A stretch of DNA of 64,000 nt. Origin: Acanthochromis polyacanthus (lineage: Eukaryota; Chordata; Actinopteri; Pomacentridae). The stretch spans positions 2,418,001 through 2,482,000 of the forward strand of contig NC_067132.1 in NCBI RefSeq assembly GCF_021347895.1, in the 5' to 3' direction. The notes below the pieces were generated by a model. The model was not told the origin of the DNA. It saw only the letters and a list, made by a program, of their open reading frames with translations, and did not search any database. The position numbers and the translations under genes are program-made. How positions within the stretch are numbered: the first letter of the stretch is position 1; every line of letters starts with the position of its first letter. Positions 13,421 through 59,035 of this stretch are shown in pieces.

Positions 13421-14455
13421 CATTTTTTCTCCACGGGGGTATAACTTTTCTTTTGATTGTTTAGTTAAAAGTGGAGCCCCTGAATCCATTAATGTCTAGC
13501 TAATTAGAAGGTGGTTATTATTAAATTGGGACGGTTATTTAGTTGACATTTTAGTGATATCCAGTCATTTTTTACTAATAAATAATTGTTTGCATAATAA
13601 ATAACTATGGAAATTGTAAGGACATGATCATAATGAACATAAAATATATTTTTTAAACTTTTAATAAAAATGTATGCAAGATATATCCCATAAACTTCAA
13701 AAGTTCCTCAATAATATATATTGACCGAACTACCACTTCCCTGCAGGCTTCTTGCGCCACGACACATTCTTGGATGCAACAAAGAGAATTTATAACCATT
13801 ATACTCTCCATTGTTTGTTTGTTGTTTTTTTTTATCCTATCTGAGACGCTGGTACAAAACAGATATTGAATTTCCACTACTCTGAGTCCTGTTGAAAACA
13901 CTGCGCCTTTGTGCACTCTCTTGCGCTCCAAAGGGCTTTAAGGAGTGACTGACTGTTGTCCTGATCGGAGTCTTCCGCATCTGCGCAGTCAGGCAGGGTT
14001 TCAGCTGTCAAGAGCCACAACTTTACAGCGGAAGTGTATCTGTTTTTAGCCAAAATAAAAGCCTCTATTAGTTTAAAGTTCCCCAAATGATGACCTTTAT
14101 TCAGTTACAGTGTGGTAAAATAACTAAATGAGGGGGTATGCACTGGATTCAACTAGATAGACATAGAGTGGTGAAGCTATCTAACTAGCTATTTTTCAGG
14201 AAAATGAGTGCTGTTCTATTTTTGTTTTGTATTTAAGTGAATTTTTTCTGCTAATGCCTGACTTTATATTTGTGATTTACCTAAGAGAATATTTTTTTTA
14301 CACTGTTGTGTTGGTACTTCTACTTTAATAAAAGATCTGCAGCACTTCCTGACCCTTAAGCACACACCACCACAGTCCTAGTCCTGGACTGAACAGTTTT
14401 GTTTACTTTTTTTTTTTCTACTGGAAAACACAATAGTCATGTTGGACTTGCATTG

Positions 14456-14457
<2 letters not shown>
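13421..14457. other. Non-coding stretch upstream of snx7
   Basis: No gene recognised. Part of it (13740-14050) is somewhat richer in CpG than its surroundings, but no exon or conserved motif is evident. Confidence 0.4.

Positions 14458-14535
<78 letters not shown>
14458..14535. repeat. (CA)n microsatellite
   Basis: About 38 uninterrupted CA units lie roughly 385 bp upstream of the snx7 start codon. Confidence 0.95.
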
Positions 14536-14537
<2 letters not shown>

Positions 14538-14920
14538 CTAATACACCTTTTAATCTTTGCAGCATCTGACATTAGTATTATTCAGACACAGCTTGATGTC
14601 ATATGGATGGCTTCTGGCATCTTCAAACATTTTGAACAAACGTATTGTGCAATTCAGACTTCCAAAAATAAGATAAGACGATACTGAAATATACGAGACG
14701 CAGTGCACATGAGAATGAAATACTATATGGGACCACAGTCTCACAGGAATCAGTGCTTCTTGTCGCGGTGCCTGCAGACGCACTGCTTTTATTTTGAAAT
14801 GTGCTGGAGGCGGTGCAGTCCTCGGTGTGTGTCGGTGTCTCTGTTGCCCTGAAGTTGAGCTACAAGTTTTCCTCAGGTCTGTCTGATGAGCTCAGTTCAT
14901 TTAGAAAGTTAGAAAGTGCG

Positions 14921-48003
<33,083 letters not shown>

Positions 48004-49305
48004 GTGAAGTCAAGATTCAGACCAAAGGAAACACTTTTTAGATGTGATCACACTGTAAGATCACTGAATGTTAAAACTGTACTTTATAACTTTGGGTAAA
48101 TACTTAATTCAGGTTAAATTGGGCTTAATGGAGCAAAAATTGTGCTAGAGTAGCGTGACTCAGATTTTAGGATGGATTTTGATTTGGAGCTGATTTCAAT
48201 TTAAAGAAGGTCATCAGTCATCTAAGAAACACCTTCTGTCACGTATTTATGTAATAGTTACATGAATAAGGAAGAAGGTAGCAGCACAGACATTCAGATC
48301 AGCAAGAGGAAGTGGGACACAGAAAAGGCAGACTTGGTAATTTAAGGTAGCAATAATCAGTTACCGTATTTAAACAACACAGGGGCTGTAAAACACAGAT
48401 CACCTAGCTACCAACACTGTTTTCTTTCTGACACTGAATGTGACTGGGTATGACACCTGATGTGATGACCACATACTTTACAACCCAGCCACATGTTTGG
48501 AACTGAAAGTTGCAACTAGTTACAAATACTGATGATATTAACAGAATTTTTCAGATCAACCTCTAGACAAGCTCGTATTGAGCTTGAGATGCGGAAGAAC
48601 AATCTGAGGACTAATACTCACTTTGCTGAGTTGAGTATACAGAAATGGATCTCCTATAAGCAGCTTGGATCAGATAACCTATAGTGTGAAATTAGTTTGC
48701 CCATTTCTGTGTCATTAAAGCTGCAGGAGGTGTGCTATACAGTAGGGCTATATACAAAACTGCACCATAGACCACACTGTTGCTACAGCAGAAAGGCTGT
48801 CCTTTACTACTGAAGACATAACAAAAGACTACAATGCTCCACTTCTTACCCTTTTGTTGATTTTGAAAGTGAAATGAAGCAAATATAACCCCCGCAGCAA
48901 ACAGAGACTGTTTTGTCACACACTGTCACTTGTCATTTCATTGATCTAAAGTAATTAAAACAAAACAGTCATTGTGGTGTGATCCAACATTTGGGCAACC
49001 TTACTAAGTCCCTTTTAAACATGCACTCTTTTCAAAAGTTGCCTCAATAACCTCAAAGATCAGATCTAGTAGCATTTCCATATGACTTTCTGGATAGACT
49101 TCCACATTCCAGCACCAATGTTGGTTCAACAACCTCACAGAGAGCAAAAGACACAGTTTGCTCAATAGACAAGACACATTTCTGATTCACTTTCTTTGAT
49201 GATTTTACCTAAAAACATAGCTGAACTGTGATGAAGACAGAGGCTGTACGGGGTCACAGTAATGAGACTCACCAATACTGAATATAATTTGGGTTATGAC
49301 AAAAT
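48004..49305. other. snx7 intron 8, first part, no feature recognised
   Basis: Checked for the final snx7 exon (a C-L-A-T-W-E-S-F-like segment) without success. No repeat boundary is evident. Confidence 0.4.
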
Positions 49306-49313
49306 GTTGAGAG

Positions 49314-50092
49314 TAGGGATGGGAATTTCGACTAATTTCCTAACCGACTAGTCTATAATATTATTTGCGACTAGTCTATAAAGCCACATAATGACAGTGA
49401 AGAAACAGTTTCATTTATATTCCACTCCGTAATTCTGGATGGGATCTGTAGTGACTTTGCGCATGCGCAATTCACCTGCCGTCTGGCCGCGGAGTGATGT
49501 CTGTCTCCTCTACTCACTCAGACACTGGGACTGCTGTGGGCTTACTGGACTGACAGTCTGTGCTTTGGGACGGGCAGGAGCTCACAGCAGCACCTGCTGC
49601 TTGTTGAAAACAGTAACTGCAGAATGATCCGAGTTTTCCTGTCAGTCTCCAAAACGGCAGAAAAAGTCGCTAGATTTGTCGCTAGTCACTTTTGACAAAA
49701 AAAAGTCGCTAGGACGCTTTGGAAAGTCGCTAAGTTGGCAACACTGGTTTCTGCTTACATAGCCGACAGGCGACCTTGTTGTCATCTGCTGCGTCAAAAT
49801 ACTGTCAAACGGTGCCGATTTTCTTACGCGGGAGCGTCGCCAACTTCCCACTTCACCTTTCCAAACTTTCTTCCCCAAACTGTGTGGCCCCGCCCCCTGT
49901 TACGTGTACATGTGAGGCGAGGGGAGGAGGAGCAATTCTCTCCCTGGCTGCTCCGCCTGTTTACAAAGAAGCCGAGGCAGAGGCGCAAAGAACAAGGTGC
50001 ATGATGCTTAATGCAGCGTTTAACCGACTAGTAAAATACTAAACGTTTAATAAATGAGTAGGCGGTTAAACGACTAGTCGTGCACATCCCTA
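49314..50092. mobile_element. hAT-type non-autonomous element with BED-finger remnant (copy 2)
   Basis: Same ends as copy 1 (TAGGGATG / CATCCCTA) with its own perfect 8-bp duplication GTTGAGAG (49306-49313, 50093-50100). The BED-finger remnant (QYFDAADDNKVACRLCK) is on the minus strand at about 49750-49820, opposite to copy 1, while both ends are in the same orientation in the two copies. The finger's Trp codon is a stop here. A stretch with repeated 'agtcgct' words lies at 49665-49735. Confidence 0.93.
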
Positions 50093-50100
50093 GTTGAGAG

Positions 50101-51424
50101 AAGTTGAAGTTTACCTTGTTGCTTCCAGCTGTTTGTAGGAGTCTTACCACTGAATGCCTTCAAAATCAGGCAGCAGCAGGATCCATATCAGCACATTCAA
50201 AGCAAACGACTGCACTACTTCTAATTCTAAACTAACCTGATGTGGAGACAGTATTGATCAGGATCTATTTGTAAAAAAAACACTCTCTACTTTTCTTCTT
50301 ATTCGTCATCAATTTTTATTTTGCTCTTGGTAAAGTGGTAGTTGCAGTGAATTATTATCAAATATGGACAATATTTTACATGATCTTAAATAAATGATGA
50401 AATGTAGGTATTTGGACAACTTGATAAGCTGATATTAGTTTCGATGAACTAACATCAGCTATCGATTAGTTTGGATGAAGCAGCTATGTTGCATATCTGA
50501 AAAGTTGTCAAGTTAGTATTTATTAACCACACCTCCTCAACCCCAGCCCGCTTGGCAGATAACACAGATGTTGACTATTGTGATGAGGTGTCAGGTGAGA
50601 ACAAACAGTTTTATCTGGAAATGCTCCTGCTCCTCCAGAGCTCGTCTCGGCTTCCACAGCTCCCCTTTATTGTCATTCCTTAATAACATTTCAAAGTGTG
50701 GAAATTGCAAGCCGGAAATTTTCTGACATCTTTTTCTAGCCTCCCACTGCTTTGTCAGCATCCGTTAGCTTGGATTGGTCGTAGGAGCTAACTGAAGCAG
50801 GTTCTATTGAGATGTTTTTTTCACCAGTCAAAGAATTAAATTTTTAGTATTGTATTCTTCTTCTTTTGAGAACTGGCAAAAACAAACATGCTTGCTGTGT
50901 CTTTTTTGATAACCTGGGTGAAAATGATTGCAATATAAACAGAGAAGAGAGGAGCATAAGAGAATGAACCCAAGAGGAGAGAAGAGCAAGTTGCAATGTG
51001 GAAGAGACAGTCCTATATCCAGATTAACAAGCAGGCAGCCTAACAGAGACAGGAGGGAATTAGACTTTGAGAAAAGAACAATGGAGCCAGCTGGAAGGAG
51101 AGTGTATTAAACAATGGAGCTGTTACGGTAACAGCCGTTTACTCGTTATAGGTTTTGTTAGTCATGCTGGAGTTAAAATATGCAGTTAGGATAGAAATGT
51201 GCTTTTATTGGCTTCATGAACGAATACATGGTCAGCTGGTCTATTTCCATGTGATCTGTTTCAAGGATAATTAGGCATTTTAAAATCTGCTAAAAACAAA
51301 AATCACCAATCAGACATGGTTCTGATTGTTTGATTTCAATGTCTCCTAGTTGTCTCACCAATGTAAAATTAAATAATGAATTTCTTTAAAAGTAGTGTAT
51401 TCTTCACTTTTATTTTTAAAGTAC
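50101..51424. other. Non-coding stretch
   Basis: No feature recognised. A purine-rich patch lies at 50935-51110. Confidence 0.4.
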
Positions 51425-51803
51425 TGCTACATGAACACAGTAGTGTAGTGGTTAGCACTTTCGCCTTGTAGCAAGAAGATCCCCAGTTCAAATCCCAGCC
51501 TGGGCCTTTCTGCATGGAGTTTACATGTTCTCCCTGTGCATGCGTGGGTTTTCTCCGGGTACTCCGGCTTCCTCCCACAGTCCAAAAACATGCTGAGGTT
51601 AATTGGTTACTCTAAATTGTCCGTAGGTGTGAATGTGAGTGTGATTGTGTGTCTGTATATGTAGCCCTGTGACAGACTGGTGACCTGTCCAGGGTGTCCC
51701 CTGCCTTCACACGAGTCAGCTGGGATAGACTCCAGCACCCCCCATGACCCTAGTGAGGATAAAGCGGTGTATAGAGAATGGATGGATGGATGCTACATGA
51801 ACA
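51425..51803 (+). mobile_element. tRNA-headed SINE with perfect target duplication
   Basis: The body is 51438-51790, flanked by the 13-bp duplication TGCTACATGAACA (51425-51437, 51791-51803). The head has a box-A-like TAGTGGTTAGCAC and a box-B-like AGTTCAAATCC, the internal RNA polymerase III promoter of tRNA-derived SINEs. The tail ends in ATGG repeats rather than poly(A), suggesting mobilisation by an RTE-type LINE whose 3' end carries similar repeats (such as Rex3 here). That partnership is inferred. Confidence 0.92.
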
Positions 51804-53240
51804 AAAATGCAATCACATTTGCTTTAAACAAATAAAATGCTTTTGAACAGCAGTATTCCTTTACACAGTAGCAGTCTAAACATTTCTTGTAAATCTCAGC
51901 CTAAACATTCATGTAATCAAATCAAAGCACAGCTATTTACCATGGTAAGGGCATTAACATTTTATCTGGTTTCTTATAGAAAAACAAGTTACCCTCATAG
52001 TCCAGAGCCACGATCGTAACATTACAGCAGGAACCTTCCCAGCAACAGCAAGTTAACATTTATACATCTGTATTCTTATTTTTCTCTGAACAGGTAATAG
52101 CAGAAATATTTTTCTTTTATCAGGGAGCAGCAGAAACCGTAGGTGTCCCTATGGGAAAAGTGTGGGAAAGTGATGGATCCAGTGGACACATACCTTAGAG
52201 AGAGGAGAAGTGGTCAAACACAAAAAAAAGTCCACAGCTGGGACTGACTATGTAGAAAACATTGTAGTCCAGAAGTCCATGTTTGTATGTCTCTTTTAGG
52301 CTTTAGGACAGTGGAGAGTGACAGGGAACTTGGGGAGAAGAACAAATGGCCTTGGGACAGATTGAACCCATGACCGCTGCATTGGGGACTATAGTCCCGG
52401 TTTATATCGTCACACAAGAAAACCTTCCAGTGATGCAGGTTGAAGCTCATACGTGCGGTCATTTGTTGCGATCCTAAGAACATTCCTCAGACCATCATCT
52501 TACATAAGACTATCAGAATGCAGTCTATAGCTAACTACTTTGCTGTGGCATTTGTTAGCTTGTCTTGTTTTAGTTTATCTCCATTTCTCTCACACTCTTC
52601 ATCCAACTTTCGTTATAATAATAATTTCAAAAAACTGTGTTAACTTGTGATAAGATGATTGTGGCGTGAATGAATTAATGTGCTGATGTGCCCAGTCCTA
52701 CTTTTAATAGCTGATACCATTTTTGTTACCATTCAGCAAATACACAACATGTTAATCTCAAATGCTTCCATGTCTCGATTTAAAATGACCTTTCTCAGCA
52801 GAGGTACATGTGTCAGTTATAATAGCGAATTAATGTTAACCTCTAAACCTCAAAGCCCACCAGCGAGTTTGAAATTCATGTTAAAGAACCACCAACGCCG
52901 TTCACCATGAAAAGACACCATTTCTCAGAGCAAGGAACAGCAAAGACACAGAACTGTGGGACTTTCATCTTTCTGACAGTGATTGGTTCTGTCAGGAACA
53001 TTATTCAAATCTAAGCTTAAAGTCATGATATTTCATCAAGATCACTTTATTCTGCATGCCTCATTTTTATACACCACAAAAATAAAACGTCAGAGCGTCT
53101 GAATAGTAAAACATTCTGCTGTCCTCAGCACCATGGAGAAGTCATTACAGACTCAGCTGCAAGTAACAGCTACTGGACAAAGAATATTTTCGGCTGAACA
53201 GCCACAGTTGTGCTCATAATCAGAACCAGAAATACTTTAT
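51804..53240. other. Non-coding stretch
   Basis: No feature recognised. Confidence 0.4.
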
Positions 53241-54335
53241 TGATCCCAGAGGGTAAATTACTTATGTTACAGTTTCAAAGTCAGAAATATAAAAAGGACA
53301 ACATGCACTCAACAAAAATATAAACGCAACACTTTTGTTTTTGCTCCCATTTTTTATGAGATGAACTCAAAGATGTAAAACTTTTTCCACATACACAATA
53401 TCACCATTTCTATCAAATATTGTTCACAAATCTGTCTAAATCTGTGATAGTGAGAACTTCTCCTTTGCTGAGATAATCCATCCCACCTCAAAGGTGTGCC
53501 ATATCAAGATGCTGATTAGACACCATGATTAGTGCGATGAGATGTTCCATTTCACGCAAAAGACAGGCTCTTACTTCTGATGTTAGTTTCTTTGTTCATG
53601 GCTGACATGTTACGGATGTTTTTGAAGAATAATGAGTTTTAATTCTGCAACTCTATGAATGGGACTATTTGAAAATAGTCAAAGGTATTTTGTGTGTATT
53701 TGCACCTTGGCCCCCGTCCCTTTCCCTAAGGACTACAGATGGAAATTAGCTTGAAAAGCTACAGTCTGGTACAAACATCTTTGCTCTTGAGCTTAATGTC
53801 ATTGTACACTGTCCTGATAAATAAATAAATGAAATGAAATGAAATAGTGCACAGGTGTGCCTTAGACTGCCCACAATGAAAGGACACTCTGAAAGGTGCA
53901 GTTTTATCACAGCACAATGCCACAGATGTCACAAGATCTGAGGGAGCGTGCAATCTGCATGCTGACAGCAGGAATGTCAACCAGAGCTGTTGCTCGTGTC
54001 TTGAATGTTCATTTCTCTACCATGAGCCGTCTCCAAAGGCGTTTCAGAGATTTTGGCAGTACATCCAACCAGCCTCACAACCGCAGACCACGTGTAACCA
54101 CACCAGCCCAGGACCTCCACATCTAGCATGTTCATCTCAGTATCCACTGTCAAAGAGTCCTGCTCCACCCCACAACATCAGCCTACTGCCCCAGCACATG
54201 GCAGCATAAAGAATGGCACTGGCCACCACGTACTCGTAGAACATTCAGAGCATGATGCAGTATTTTGTGTTGCAGAAAAAATCTGACCCCACAATGAGTG
54301 TGCCCAGAAAGTGCTTGGGCCTCAGAGAGTTAATT
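53225..54335 (-). pseudogene. Rex1/Babar-like LINE 3' fragment split by a Tc1 piece
   Basis: The 3' end at 53230-53260 ('tactttattgatcccagagg') is typical of the group. At 54180-54330 the stretch 'catggcagcataaagaatgg' matches the C-terminal coding area also seen at about 59385 in the larger copy. The two parts are separated by the Tc1 piece at about 53310-54165. Confidence 0.65.
53310..54165 (+). pseudogene. Tc1-like transposon fragment nested in the LINE
   Basis: Begins with 'caacaaaaatataaacgcaa', a familiar terminus of a fish Tc1 family. The + strand at 53905-54126 encodes MSQDLRERAICMLTAGMSTR, AVARVLNVHFSTMSRLQRRF and a basic linker with a NRRPR AT-hook-like motif. That is the paired-like HTH of a Tc1 transposase. 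The frame ends soon after, and the catalytic domain and right terminus are missing. Confidence 0.78.
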
Positions 54336-57300
54336 GTGTAACATATACACTGAAACTGTAGTCTTTGTTTTCTTCAAGCTGCTGACTGAACTCTGTCCAA
54401 GACTGTCTGGAAATGAAGACATGTCACTCTGTAACATCACTATATGACTACCGGGGGGCTGTGTTTGTGTTGAAACTCTTCTCTAAAGAAATGATCAGCT
54501 GACCATAACACCTTAAATCCAGCAATGTCCGACTGCAACCTTTGATTCATCAAAATGTCAAACTCATTAAAGTCAAAGTTGTGAATCAAGGCCTCCAGTT
54601 TGGATCAGTTAATTGTTGGACAATCAGCTGCTACTAAATCAGCATTTCATATCGTTCAAGATGAAGCTGCTGGTTGTAAAAAATAATTGGGATGGCTTCA
54701 GTAATCTTGATGTTACCAGCTAATTACTTTATTTGATTTGAATTTGATAATGGCAGCAAGAGTTTATTTCTTCATGGTGTCTATCTCAGATTCTTTGAAG
54801 ATAATGTCTTTTAAACCCCCCAGTCACACACAGAAAAGCACACTGGGTTCCCATGGATGTTTCTGAAAGGCAGACTGTAACTTTGTACTTTGTGCAGGAA
54901 ATAGAAGCTACTTACGTTTTGGGCTGTAGCAGTGTGTCAGTACGATTATTCCTGAGGTGTGTTGAACACAGTGGATGGACAAAGCAGACGATTTCTGAAG
55001 AATTTGCAACTTCCCTTTGTTTTTATGCATGTACAAATCAAAGTCTGACAGGAACTACTTGAATTATAAAGGCGTGGATAACAATGAAGCATTTGTTTTG
55101 AAGCACCACTCGTTTCCTTTGACAATGTGCAGTTGCCATGCTCACAGTACACAGTCTATGAGGTCACACATTTTGGGCTGCATGCAAACGTTCACAGCAG
55201 CGTCCACATGGACCCTCACGGACATAAGTGCATGACAAGATTCACATCACGTGTATCCCTTAAAGACATGCTGACACAGAAATCATGCATTGACCCTGAC
55301 ACTTATTGTCGACTTGTTGGATATTAGCAAATGGCTGGATTATTCAAGGTCTGCATACTTTGAGTGTATTTTTGGACACATCATGTAAAATGGAGATGTT
55401 TCACATCTGCTTTAGCACTGTGAGAGGCCAAAGAAATACTTTTTCAAACAAAGGCGATTCCATTGAATTCTGTATCAGTGTAAAAGTTACATTAGGTGTT
55501 GCTATAAAGGAGTATTCTTGTTCAGTCAGCCTTTCTTGATTAGCACTTTCTGCTGCTCGTAACACATCAGAAGGAGATGGTATTTTGGTGGACTTTTTAA
55601 CAGCGAGTGTAATAATAGGGAGAATGTGTGTCCTTGTCATATTTGGGTGTTCTCTCCTGTGCCTCTCCCTGCAGCAAGCCTGACAAAAACACTCATCATC
55701 CAGTAGTTTTCCCCTTCAGCAAGCAAATGCAATACAACAAATGAGTGTGTGTGTGTGTTGTGTGTTGTGTGTGTGTAAATGTGTACAAGGAAGCAAACCA
55801 AGGACACTCAGTGTCTAAGTGTTGAAGCATTTCTCATACAGCTAGTGAAAGTGTTTGCTTTAAAACAATGACTGGGCATAATTTAAGGATACAACCATGA
55901 ATATACACAGCAACACATAAATGGATGCCTACTGTATCTTTATGAATTGTGCCATACATAAATTTAGTTCTGACTTTTGAGTATTTCAGAAATAAAATAT
56001 TAATGAATCTTAAAGTTGAGTTCACACGAGTTAAGGATGCATGTGAGGGTTTTAGTGCTGCATTTTTCAATTAGTGAACACCTATTTTGTAAATCACAGT
56101 TTTGCTCTGAGTGATGTGTCTTACCTGAACATAGTGTTTTCTGCCAAAGTTAAATTTGTACTGTTTCTCTGTTTTCATATTTCCTGTGCTCTTTGATCTT
56201 GTCACTGTTTGGAAGTGGCTTTGAGGAAAAATGCACCCAATCAGAAACAGATTTCCTCAGTGCTGCGCCCTTGATATTTAATTTCTGTACTGTGACTTTA
56301 GTTGTTACTCAAATATTTGTAAATATGTGGAACGTAAAATTTTTCAGGGCCTCATAGGGCTATAGTGTGTGTGAGTCGTAAATTCTGCACTCAGTTTTTC
56401 TTACTTGAAAGCATCTTGGAAACCACAGCCTTTCAACTTCTATCGTCAAAACTTCAATCTATGCAGCCTAAAAAATCAAAGAGATTCCTAAAAACCCCAT
56501 CACCTACTTATTGTACTTGGGCGTGTTTTTGAAGAAACAGCTGTAAAAGATAACTTTGTATTCAAGCTGGCAAAACAAGCAGTTGTCTGAAGTCTAGTTG
56601 GAGGCTCAGTTCAACATATGCAGTAAATGTTCCATGACTAGTTTAGTTACATGTCTCTGTTGCTCACAGCTCTACATTATCTTGATGCCGCTCAGCCACT
56701 CACTTGTCTTGTTACACTGATTGCAGAGCAATCGCACTGCTGTTATCCTCACACTTTGTTCTTCAGATTTCTTCTGGGTCATACCTGAATTCCCCAAATT
56801 TTAAAGAAAGTTCATGCCTGACCATCTCATATTTGTCTGATTTATTTATCTGTACATATGTATGCTGTTAAGTCAAGTGTGTAAATTTGTGGTCCCAGGT
56901 CTTGTAAATTTTTGAGTAAAACATTTGTAGAAAGGGGTGGGGTTATGTCGATTTCATGTGGCGTTTTCTTTGCACCAATCTGTGGAGCAATGTTTGAAGT
57001 GCCATAACTTGAGAAATAATGTAGCTATACACTGTTTTTTGAAGAACAGAAAAAAGTCCTGGCAAGCTCCAAAATGCACAAACTTGTTTCCATAAGCACA
57101 TATCTTGCATTTAAATGCAACAAGAGCCGCCTTCTGCTTCACAATCCTTCATTTTTTTCAATGAAGATAACATTAAATAAATGATAAATCCAGTCTAGAC
57201 ATAGTTAATGTGGTAAATGACTATTGTAGCTGAAAACGGCTGATTTTTAATGGAATATCTCCATAGGGGTACAGAGGAACATTTCCAGCAACCATCACTC

Positions 57301-59035
57301 CTGTGTTCTAATGCTACATTGTGTTAGCTAATGGTGTAATTGATGATTAGAATCATTGAATAACTTCTGTAGTATTGTGCAGGGGTGTATTGACTTGTGT
57401 TGTGTATTGTGGATGGAACTGTAGCAAGCAACCAAGACTTGAATAAGAACGTCTACCCAACAATACAACTTACTGAAATATACACTTTTACATGAGGTAT
57501 AACTTTCCAATCCTTAGCTGTACTTCTGTGTTGTTTTGGTGAGTTGACATTGCATTGATGCATAAAAATGATTAACCAGTTCAGGTTTATACAGGATTAA
57601 AGCGTTTAATGTATGTTTCTTTGAATCTGGCTAATTCCAATGATAGTCTCCTTTCATTGGGAATAACCTAAAATCATTGTCACTATCAGCCATCTTTGTT
57701 GAGAATATCTTTACTCTGTGTTTAAATGTGAGACCCTATTTAGAGATGATTTAGTTCCTTATTGTTAGTAGGATGATTTTTACATTGCGTATTTAGTGAT
57801 TTCGGTCCTGTCCGGGACACGTTTTTGAAGACTGTTAGTTACAAAGGTGTATGCAAGGCAAAAAAATTTTCCCATCCCTTAGTAAAGATTATGGTTCCTG
57901 GTCAGTAATAGCAGACTACATGAAATATTTTCATTGGCTAATTTGGCAAAACTCTTGAGTTGAGCACTACACAACAAACCAGTTGAAATTGATTTAAAAT
58001 GCAGTCAAAACATTGTCTCCTGATATTCCATGGTATACAGTGAGCAAACTATCACTCTCTTAGTCTCCTACTGAGAATAATCCCAATGGAGGAGATGACT
58101 CTGTTGTATGCCAATATTGTCATTCAGGTGCACATGTGGGTTAGTGTAGCCATGGGGCCTCTGAATGATTTATGGGTTTGGAGGTCAGAGAGATGGCCTA
58201 TAAGAATCTAATAAGACATGTGTACCTGGGAGACTTTTTGCCACCTTGGTGGGATGCAGAGGAAGACTGGGAAATAGAGGGAGAGTTACATGATATGGAA
58301 TGAAGAGATCAAGGAAGAGCAATGTGAGGAAGAAAGGAGGCACACAGAGCTTAAAGAATGCAGAATAGATGAGGGAAGAAAGAAAATTAGACATACAAGG
58401 ACCAAAATGAAAAATCAGGATAGAAACATAAGGTTTGAATATAGAAATGAAAGCTTTGTATGGAATTATTATATACCACAAATGGCATATGTGTTTTATG
58501 AATGAATTTGTGACCAGTGTCAACAAGTGTTGAAATATTTGCACGTTTCAGTTGCAGGAATTTGGGATATTTTTTATCGTGTTTGCGTTTATTTTATAGA
58601 ATGATCTTAGTAAGATGACACGTCCCTAGAGAGAATTGGTTATTTGTAGCACTTCAACAAAGGATTTTTAAGATGGCCTCATGAAGGATGTAAACATTTT
58701 TCAATGCTTGACACACCATCGAATCCCCATTTGAAGCATCAAGTCCTTCTGCCATTTACTCCCATTACTACGACATGCATGCTCCATTACCACAGAGTGA
58801 CAGAGGAGAAGGCATGGGAGCATAGTTGTGGCAAAGTTACTCTTACCTGTGACAACTACTTTTCTTTGTTGCTTTGGTTTTAGACCACAGGACAGTCAGG
58901 TGGCAAGATTCCAGCATGACTCAAGACCACTAGGGGCACTGCCAAACAAACAGGCACTCTGTCATGTGGCTGGACTATTGTAATATTTGGCAGAATCTTC
59001 AAGATGCTAAGAGTTGATACTTAACACAAACTGTC
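54336..59035. other. Non-coding stretch, probably snx7 intron 8
   Basis: 4.7 kb without a recognised transposon end, RNA gene or exon. It includes a short (TG)n at 55744-55775. If snx7 continues to the right, all of this is intronic. Confidence 0.4.

Noticed and set aside
58193..58302. Small + strand frame MAYKNLIRHVYLGDFLPPWW... with an out-of-frame TWETF, first suspected as the last snx7 exon
   Set aside because: Only four or five residues fit in the TWETF frame, that frame has a stop just upstream, and there is no acceptable splice acceptor.
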